From positions 1 to 22,037 of the forward strand of contig JAZNNT010000032.1 of NCBI GenBank assembly GCA_045580405.1: DNA of 22,037 bases, read 5' to 3'. Source of the DNA: SIG452 sp045580405. Its GTDB lineage: Bacteria; Bacillota; Clostridia; UMGS1840. Below the pieces are notes generated by a model. It saw only the letters and a program-made list of their open reading frames with translations, searched no databases and was not told the origin of the DNA. A program made the translations under genes and the position numbers. Positions 14,392 to 20,012 of this stretch are shown here, piece after piece (within the stretch, counting starts at the first letter, position 1; every line of letters begins with the position of its first letter).

Positions 14392-15480
14392 TCAAGACAC
14401 AGAACCGTCCCCGGTCTTGTCTGTGCTAATTTCAATATCCTCATAAACTTCTGTATAATCCTTCCCTATCAGATACTTGATACGAATTACATCGTCTGTA
14501 ATTGCAAAAGAAAGTATAGCAGATTGTGGAACTACTGTTTCTGAAAAATCACGTTCTATTTCAGCAATGATTTTTTCGTAATTGAAAATATCTGTCAAAA
14601 AAATTGTTTTGTCTTTTAGGACAGCAACTCTTTCTGTGTCATTATACAAAAGATTAAAAAATGAATCTGAAACTTGTGCTTTTTCTACATCTACAAAAAA
14701 AGAATAACTACTATTTACACCACTGCTGATTACAACTTTAAACAAGTTTTTCTTTACTTCGAGAACCAAAGGTTCATTCATAAAAGTTTTACGGATTAAT
14801 TCTTTTTGGTTATCTGTTGTATAGAACACCAGCTCAAAGGCATTATTTAGTTCGTTTATTTCATACATGTCAACAGAACCGTCCCCTTGACACATGGCTG
14901 TACTAAGACATAGAACCGTCCCCTGTTTTTTAAATTTTTCTTGTGCCTTAGCGTCCTCTATTTCTATCAAAACACTGTTGGAAACTTGATCTGAGTGGTA
15001 TAATCCAATGCCAAACATACGAATGGAACCACGAAGATTGATGCTTTTTTCTGATATTAACCGAATAATCTCCTCATCGCTTACATTTTTATCTACTGCA
15101 GCTGTAATGCACGCCGTACTGTACAAGTGTCTGGGTTCTAATTGCTTGATGGGCTCATATCTCACATCCCATTCCTCTCCAACAAACGGATACAAGTTAT
15201 CACGACTGGTAAATTGCGGTTCGATAAACTGATAAGTTTTTAAAAAAGATGTGTTGTAGATACGGCAATTAACATACACCACCTTCACATCGTCCGTGGT
15301 AAGAATTGTATCTGAGTATTCCTCCATAATGTCATAATTAGACAGAGTATTCAGGTAAGATTTATCAATATAGATATCTTCTATTTCAATTTTCAAGTTT
15401 AAAAAGAAAAAATCATAAGATATTGCTGCAATGATAATACCGACTATTATTGAAATGATAATTGTGAAAGTTTTTTTCAT
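14392..15480 (-). CDS. Membrane-anchored protein of unknown function with translated repeat insertions
   Basis: I do not recognise this 362-residue protein. It has a basic start and one hydrophobic segment (about 5-27) that would anchor it with the rest outside. The remainder is acidic and rich in beta-type segments, with no catalytic motif that I can name. GGGAGG before the ATG supports the start. Residues about 186-205 are encoded by two adjacent copies of a hairpin repeat, in two different frames (GTVLCL and GDGSVD). The last residues (TGDGSVS and the stop) come from a third copy, so the native C-terminus may have been replaced. It is 53 nt after the last PHP gene on the same strand and may be the end of that operon. 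It has no counterpart in the flanking conserved clusters. Confidence 0.75.
   Translation of the reverse strand: MKKTFTIIISIIVGIIIAAISYDFFFLNLKIEIEDIYIDKSYLNTLSNYDIMEEYSDTILTTDDVKVVYVNCRIYNTSFLKTYQFIEPQFTSRDNLYPFVGEEWDVRYEPIKQLEPRHLYSTACITAAVDKNVSDEEIIRLISEKSINLRGSIRMFGIGLYHSDQVSNSVLIEIEDAKAQEKFKKQGTVLCLSTAMCQGDGSVDMYEINELNNAFELVFYTTDNQKELIRKTFMNEPLVLEVKKNLFKVVISSGVNSSYSFFVDVEKAQVSDSFFNLLYNDTERVAVLKDKTIFLTDIFNYEKIIAEIERDFSETVVPQSAILSFAITDDVIRIKYLIGKDYTEVYEDIEISTDKTGDGSVS
14394..14418. repeat. Hairpin repeat copy A (loop core AGAACCGTCCCC)
   Basis: Arms AAGAC (14394-14398) and GTCTT (14414-14418), or CAAGAC/GTCTTG extended by one pair, flank a loop that includes AGAACCGTCCCC. It spans the 3' end of the unknown gene and supplies its last codons and stop. 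Confidence 0.75.
14868..14892. repeat. Hairpin repeat copy B (loop core AGAACCGTCCCC)
   Basis: Perfect 6-bp arms TGTCAA (14868-14873) and TTGACA (14887-14892) flank the 13-nt loop CAGAACCGTCCCC. It lies inside the unknown gene and is translated as QGDGSVD. Confidence 0.8.
14905..14929. repeat. Hairpin repeat copy C (loop core AGAACCGTCCCC)
   Basis: Arms AAGACA (14905-14910) and TGTTTT (14924-14929), with one mismatch, flank the 13-nt loop TAGAACCGTCCCC. It lies 12 nt from copy B in the same orientation and is translated as QGTVLCL in a different reading phase. Confidence 0.75.
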
Positions 15481-15533
15481 GTTGTCCTCCCATATATATC
15501 GTTCAAAAAAGCGGGGAAAAACTGGTCAAAAAC

Positions 15534-16574
15534 TTATTCGCCTAACAAATCCTCCACAAAATATGCGTTGGTATCTGCAGGTTTTCCGTCCATACCGAAC
15601 ACGGTCACACGAACATAAATATCGTTGGGGTTTACTTCAAATTCTGCTTCGTTGATGTGGTCACCGTCGGTAGGAAATGCGGTGTAGCTATGGCGGACAC
15701 CGGTAGCAAACACAATTCGTTTGGCATCGGAAGTTTTAATATGGAGCTTATTTCCTTCTATATATAAGCTGTAAATTTCCGGGCCCATAGAAGCATAGAA
15801 ATTGCCTTTTACCAGTGCATCGGTAATGGCACGGTATTCCAGCTTTTCCGCTTTAATCATGGTGAAACCGCCAAAGGAATCGCAACGAGGGCTTTCCATG
15901 GGATAATGATTGTGATTGTCATCAGTTGCAATACAGAAGATTTTTTTGCCCATGGAAAGCATTTCGTCATACTGGGCGGAATTGTATTCATCGTAGCCCT
16001 CAGTCACACAGCCGTAGTTTACAATTTCCATAGCATTCATTCCTTCATATTTGCTATAGATGTCATAGCGTTCCAGCGACCAGGTGGGATGATTATAAGT
16101 GACAAAGAATCCCTTTCCCCGGGCGTGTTTCATAATACTGTTGATATTTTCCGACGTGTATTCTCTGGTCCACAAGGGTTCAGACTTATCGTAGGTAACC
16201 GTGTAACGGGGATCGTTTAACGCCATAATTTCATCATAGTAACGGTTTGGCAGGCTAAAACAAGGCTGAACCACATTGTCAGGGTCCAACGCAATCAGGC
16301 AAATATGACAAACCGGAATCACATGATAGGGATTTTCCTCAGTTTCGTTATCAAAATCATATTCGGTGCCGGTTAAGGCAACAAAGTTTTCGTCGGTTAA
16401 ATCCGGATGAGGAACCATAATCTTATGGTCGGTATATGCAATTACGGAATAGCCATGTTTCTGATATTCCGCCTTCATCTCTTCGGGAGTTAACTTTCCG
16501 TCGGACATGGTGGAATGGCAATGCAGGTTTGCTTTATAAAAGGTGCCGTTTTCTGGCAATAAGTATTTTCTCAT
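15534..16574 (-). CDS. PHP-domain metallohydrolase, paralog 1 (last of tandem triplet)
   Basis: This 346-residue protein is of the PHP (polymerase and histidinol phosphatase) superfamily and resembles CehA/McbA-type hydrolases. Candidate metal ligands are His18 and His20 (LHCH), Asp25, His50 (YTDHK), Glu71, His90 (VCHICLI), His162 (TYNHPTW) and Asp219/His221 (TDDNH). The C-terminal third (from KGNFYASMGPEI) is a beta-rich domain seen in this PHP subgroup. Metal-dependent phosphoester or related hydrolysis is inferred; the substrate is unknown. No signal peptide is seen, so it is probably cytoplasmic. It is highly similar over its whole length to the two upstream genes and lies 15 nt after the second. 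This copy has Lys51 where the others have Asn (TDHN). Confidence 0.85.
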   Translation of the reverse strand: MRKYLLPENGTFYKANLHCHSTMSDGKLTPEEMKAEYQKHGYSVIAYTDHKIMVPHPDLTDENFVALTGTEYDFDNETEENPYHVIPVCHICLIALDPDNVVQPCFSLPNRYYDEIMALNDPRYTVTYDKSEPLWTREYTSENINSIMKHARGKGFFVTYNHPTWSLERYDIYSKYEGMNAMEIVNYGCVTEGYDEYNSAQYDEMLSMGKKIFCIATDDNHNHYPMESPRCDSFGGFTMIKAEKLEYRAITDALVKGNFYASMGPEIYSLYIEGNKLHIKTSDAKRIVFATGVRHSYTAFPTDGDHINEAEFEVNPNDIYVRVTVFGMDGKPADTNAYFVEDLLGE

Positions 16575-16589
16575 ATCATAATCCCCCGT

Positions 16590-17627
16590 TTATTTCACAT
16601 AATCTTCCACAAAGTAGGCATTGGATGTTGCACGTCTGCCCTCTTTGTCACACACGGTTACTCTGAAGAAAATATCCTGAGGCCATACATCAAAAATAAC
16701 TTCGTTGAGCGTTCCGCCCTCCGGACAGTATTCATTATAGCAATGACGGATGCCGGAGGTGAAGTTGATGATTGCCGCATCGGAGGTTTTCACGTGCAGC
16801 TTGTTGCCTTCCAGATACATACTGTAAATTTCGGGGCCCATAGATGCATAAAAATGACCTTTTACCATGGCATCGGTGATAGAACGGTAATCTAAGCTTT
16901 CTGCTTTAATCATAGTGAATGCACCAAAGGAATCACTTTCCGGACTGTCAAAAGGTGTAAAGTTGTGGTTATCGTCGGCAGAAATCCCGAAGATTTTTTC
17001 TCCGTTATGCAGTTTTTCTTCGTATACTTTGGTGTTGTACTCGTGGAAGCCTTTTACATAGGAGTTGTAATTACAGATTTCGATGGCGTGCATTCCCTTA
17101 TATTTGCTGTAGGTTTCGTAACCTTCTTTGGACCACTTGGGATGATTGTAGGTTACAAAAAAGCCCTTGTCACGTGCTTTTTTAATCACATCGTTCACGC
17201 CGTCGGGAGTGAAGACTCTTTTGTAATTTGGTTCGTTGGGGTCTAAGGTCACCTGATAACGAGGATCGTTTTGTTCCAACAGTTTATCATAAAACCAGTT
17301 GGGTTGATAAAAACAAGGTTGAATCACATTTTCGGGATCCAGAGAAATCAGGCAAAGATGAGTGGTTCTGGACTGTTCCCAACTCTGACCGGGAAGTTCC
17401 TCAGAAAAATAGTATTCCATTCCGTACAATGCCACAAAATCGTCGCTTTGCAGTTCCGGATGAGGCACTAAAATATTATGGTCGGTAAATGCCACCACAG
17501 AGTAGCCACGCTGTTTGTAGGCTTCTTTGATTTCGTCGGGAGTCAACTGTCCGTCGGAAACGGTGGTATGGCAATGGAGGTTTGCTTTATAAAACTGTCC
17601 GTTTTCGGGCAATAAATAGGTTCTCAT
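16590..17627 (-). CDS. PHP-domain metallohydrolase, paralog 2 (middle of tandem triplet)
   Basis: This 345-residue PHP protein has the same layout as its neighbours: LHCH (17-20), TDHN (48-51), Glu71 (GMEYYF), His90 (TTHLCLI), His162 (TYNHPKW), and Asp219/His221 (ADDNHN). The beta-rich C-terminal domain begins at KGHFYASMGPEI. It is the most divergent of the three, especially in the segment of residues 75-140 that probably lines the substrate pocket and in the C-terminal loop (CPEGGTLNEV). The frame extends upstream to 17699 into paralog 3, but the ATG at 17627 has AAGGAGA in front and aligns with the conserved start LLPENG, so 17627 is chosen. Substrate is unknown. Confidence 0.84.
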   Translation of the reverse strand: MRTYLLPENGQFYKANLHCHTTVSDGQLTPDEIKEAYKQRGYSVVAFTDHNILVPHPELQSDDFVALYGMEYYFSEELPGQSWEQSRTTHLCLISLDPENVIQPCFYQPNWFYDKLLEQNDPRYQVTLDPNEPNYKRVFTPDGVNDVIKKARDKGFFVTYNHPKWSKEGYETYSKYKGMHAIEICNYNSYVKGFHEYNTKVYEEKLHNGEKIFGISADDNHNFTPFDSPESDSFGAFTMIKAESLDYRSITDAMVKGHFYASMGPEIYSMYLEGNKLHVKTSDAAIINFTSGIRHCYNEYCPEGGTLNEVIFDVWPQDIFFRVTVCDKEGRRATSNAYFVEDYVK

Positions 17628-17640
17628 AGCCAAGTCTCCT

Positions 17641-18663
17641 TTATAAAATATCTTCCATAAAATATGCGTTGGTATCGGCAGGCTTGCCGGACTTATCAAA
17701 CACGGTCACTCTCACATAGATGTCGTCGGGACGAAGTTCAAATTCTGCTTCATTGATAGTGTCCCCCTCCGTAGGATATGCACAGAAAGCATGGCGGAGA
17801 CCGGTGGTAAACACAATTTTTGCCGCATCAGAGGTTTTGATATGTAATTGATTGTCTTCCACATATAAGCTGTAAATTTCAGGCCCCTGGGAAGCGTAAA
17901 AATTACCTTTTAAGAGGGCGTCGCCAATGGCTCTGTATTCTAACTTGTCTGCCTTAATCATGGTAAAACCGCCGAAGGAATCGCAATGAGGACTATCCAT
18001 AGGATGACCGTTATGGTTATCATCAGTTGCAATGCAGTAGAGCTTTTTACCCTGACGAAGTAATTCATCATACACATGGGGATTGTAATCGTGGTAACCC
18101 TCGGTCATGCAACCGTAGTTACAGATTTCCATAGCATTCATACCTTCGTACTTACTGTAAATTTCGTAGCCTTCCTGAGACCATGCAGGATGATTGTAGG
18201 TTACAAAATAGCCTTTGTCACGGGCAGTTTTAATCATATCATTGATATATCCGGGTGTATACTGAAATTCGTAGGGCGGGATGGATTCATCACGCTGAAC
18301 CACCGATTTATCCGGCAGATGCTGATATAACCAAGAATCGCGGAAGCAAGGCTGAACCACATAGTCCGGGTTGGTGCTGACCATACAGATATGGCAGGTT
18401 TTTAAGCGATAAAACGGTTCGTTATTGGGAGCTTCTTCGGTCAGATCGTATTCTAAACCGTGAAGCGCCAAAAAAGTATCGTCAGTCAATTCGGGATGTG
18501 CAACCAAAATATTATGGTCGGTATATGCAATAATGGAATAACCCCGTTTTTTATATTCTTCTTTCATTTCAGCGGGAGAAAGTCTTCCGTCAGACACATT
18601 GGTATGGCAATGTAGGTTTGCTTTGTAAAATCGACCGTTTTCCGGTAACAGAAATTTTTTCAT
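17641..18663 (-). CDS. PHP-domain metallohydrolase, paralog 3 (first of tandem triplet)
   Basis: This 340-residue PHP protein is the first transcribed of the triplet. Motifs are LHCH (17-20), TDHN (48-51), Glu71 (GLEYDL), His91 (TCHICMV), His158 (TYNHPAW), TDDNHNGHP, and KGNFYASQGPEI before the beta-rich C-terminal domain. A few residues are missing relative to paralogs 1 and 2 in the variable 105-140 segment (DKSVVQRDESIPP region). An AAAGGAG ribosome binding site precedes the ATG, and paralog 2 starts 13 nt after its stop. The 102-nt gap to the upstream reductase gene shows no clear terminator or consensus promoter, so read-through from the reductase promoter is plausible. Confidence 0.85.
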   Translation of the reverse strand: MKKFLLPENGRFYKANLHCHTNVSDGRLSPAEMKEEYKKRGYSIIAYTDHNILVAHPELTDDTFLALHGLEYDLTEEAPNNEPFYRLKTCHICMVSTNPDYVVQPCFRDSWLYQHLPDKSVVQRDESIPPYEFQYTPGYINDMIKTARDKGYFVTYNHPAWSQEGYEIYSKYEGMNAMEICNYGCMTEGYHDYNPHVYDELLRQGKKLYCIATDDNHNGHPMDSPHCDSFGGFTMIKADKLEYRAIGDALLKGNFYASQGPEIYSLYVEDNQLHIKTSDAAKIVFTTGLRHAFCAYPTEGDTINEAEFELRPDDIYVRVTVFDKSGKPADTNAYFMEDIL

Positions 18664-18765
18664 ATTGTTTTCTCCTTTGAATTTTTTGATATGATATCTT
18701 TACAGAAAAGCGATCCATTGCCTAACCCATAAGAAGTACAGTTTGCTTTCTGTTTTACTCTTTTT

Positions 18766-19866
18766 TTAAATGCTTTTACCTAAAAGCTCCATTTTTTCTT
18801 TAATGGGAATGTTCTGCGGACACAACTGTTCACATACGCCGCATTGAATACAATCTTTTAAGTTCGCAAATTGTTCCTGTAAGATGGGTTTGGTTTCCTC
18901 CCAGGAGGTTTCTGCTGCCAGGTGTTTATTGTAGACGGTGAAAATTTCGGGAATATGAATCTCTTGCGGGCATTTTTCCATACAATAACGGCAGCCGGTA
19001 CAGGGAAGTTGACGGACGGTACGAATGATGGCACGAAGCTCTTCGGATAAGGCAAATTCCTCCTCACAAAAAGCAACAAAATCCTTCATGGCAGAAAGAT
19101 TATCGTTTATCATATCCATATTACCCATGCCGGACAATACCATTTCCACATCGGGCAAGCTTGCAGCAAACCGAATGGCAAACGCCGCTTCGCTGTTGTT
19201 GGATTTTTTTGTTAAGAGTTCTTTTGCCTCTTTGGGTAGGTTTACCAAATTACCGCCTTTTACGGGTTCCATCACTATCACCTTTTTGCCGTGCTTTCGG
19301 CAAACGTCATAGCAGGCTTTGCTTTGTACCCCCGGATCATCATAATCCAAGTAGTTAAACTGCAGCTGCACAAATTCCACCTGGGGCTGCTCGGTGAGTA
19401 CCTGATCCAAAAAGTCTGCCGTATCGTGGAAAGACATGGCAATATGCTTGATTTTGCCTTCTGCCTTTAATTCATCAATCACGGAAAAGGCATCATTTTT
19501 CAAGTGTTTGGCGTAAAGCTCTTTGTTGATGCAATGAAACAGGTACACGTCAAAATATTCTACGCCGCAGGCTTCCAGCTGGGCTTCAAACAGCGGACGG
19601 ATTTCTTCCTTGGTTTCATAGTACCAGGCAGACAGCTTGTTTGCCAAAATATAGCTGTCACGGGGATGACGTTTTACCAGACATTCCCGGATGGCAATTT
19701 CACTTTTGCCGTCCAAATATCCGTGAGCGGTATCAAAATAATTAAAACCTGCTTCCAAAAAGGTATCTACCATTTGGTTGACCTGTTTGTAATCAACCTG
19801 ATCATCTATCATAGGCAACCGCATGAAGCCAAAACCGAAATTCTTTTTTACGCCCTCATACAACAT
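18766..19866 (-). CDS. Aldo/keto reductase with C-terminal dicluster ferredoxin domain
   Basis: This 366-residue protein has an N-terminal aldo/keto reductase barrel with the usual catalytic tetrad: Asp45 and Tyr50 (FDTAHGY), Lys77 (LANKLS) and His111 (LFHC). A C-terminal region follows with two complete 4Fe-4S motifs, CTGCRYCMEKCP (from Cys289) and CIQCGVCEQLCP (from Cys339). Such fusions are common in anaerobic Clostridia and suggest electron exchange with a ferredoxin-like partner instead of, or as well as, NAD(P)H; the substrate is unknown. The frame is open upstream to 19929, but the ATG at 19866 has AAAGGAG in front and matches the family start, while the upstream part lies in the promoter. 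It is the first gene before the PHP triplet. Confidence 0.92.
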   Translation of the reverse strand: MLYEGVKKNFGFGFMRLPMIDDQVDYKQVNQMVDTFLEAGFNYFDTAHGYLDGKSEIAIRECLVKRHPRDSYILANKLSAWYYETKEEIRPLFEAQLEACGVEYFDVYLFHCINKELYAKHLKNDAFSVIDELKAEGKIKHIAMSFHDTADFLDQVLTEQPQVEFVQLQFNYLDYDDPGVQSKACYDVCRKHGKKVIVMEPVKGGNLVNLPKEAKELLTKKSNNSEAAFAIRFAASLPDVEMVLSGMGNMDMINDNLSAMKDFVAFCEEEFALSEELRAIIRTVRQLPCTGCRYCMEKCPQEIHIPEIFTVYNKHLAAETSWEETKPILQEQFANLKDCIQCGVCEQLCPQNIPIKEKMELLGKSI

Positions 19867-19895
19867 AGCGGATTTCTCCTTTATCAAACAAAAAA

Positions 19896-19930
19896 TATGG
19901 TACAATATTGCTATATAATATTGTACCATA
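19896..19930. promoter_or_regulatory. Perfect 14-bp inverted repeat, candidate operator of the reductase/PHP genes
   Basis: TATGGTACAATATT (19896-19909) and AATATTGTACCATA (19917-19930) are exact reverse complements with a 7-nt centre. The repeat covers the -10 element and predicted start of the reductase promoter, the position of a repressor operator. The regulator is not in the window. Confidence 0.7.
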
Positions 19931-19948
19931 TTCTTTATAAAGTTGCAA
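19920..19948 (-). promoter_or_regulatory. Promoter of the aldo/keto reductase gene
   Basis: On the minus strand TTGCAA (19948-19943) is followed after 17 nt by TACAAT (19925-19920), preceded by TGG (extended -10). The leader to the ATG is about 45 nt. Confidence 0.68.
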
Positions 19949-19989
19949 GTTTTTTAGAGAAATGTTACTTGTTTTTTTGCGATTCAGCA

Positions 19990-20011
19990 GATTTTCCTTT
20001 CCGGGAAAATC
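19990..20011. terminator. Hairpin just after the calcium ATPase stop codon
   Basis: GATTTTCC (19990-19997) and GGAAAATC (20004-20011) form a perfect 8-bp stem with a 6-nt loop, starting 1 nt past the ATPase stop. No U-run follows on the minus strand, so termination is uncertain. Confidence 0.4.
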
Positions 20012-20012
20012 A

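Noticed and set aside
14128..14544. 138-codon plus-strand frame over the rplU promoter and leader
   Set aside because: It crosses a consensus promoter, leader RNA and the ends of two genes on the other strand; no supporting signals.
17628..17699. N-terminal extension of PHP paralog 2 into paralog 3
   Set aside because: The paralogs all begin with a conserved LLPENG segment and the ATG at 17627 has its own ribosome binding site.
19867..19929. N-terminal extension of the aldo/keto reductase
   Set aside because: It would begin within the -10 region and palindrome of the promoter; the ATG at 19866 has a good ribosome binding site and the family start.
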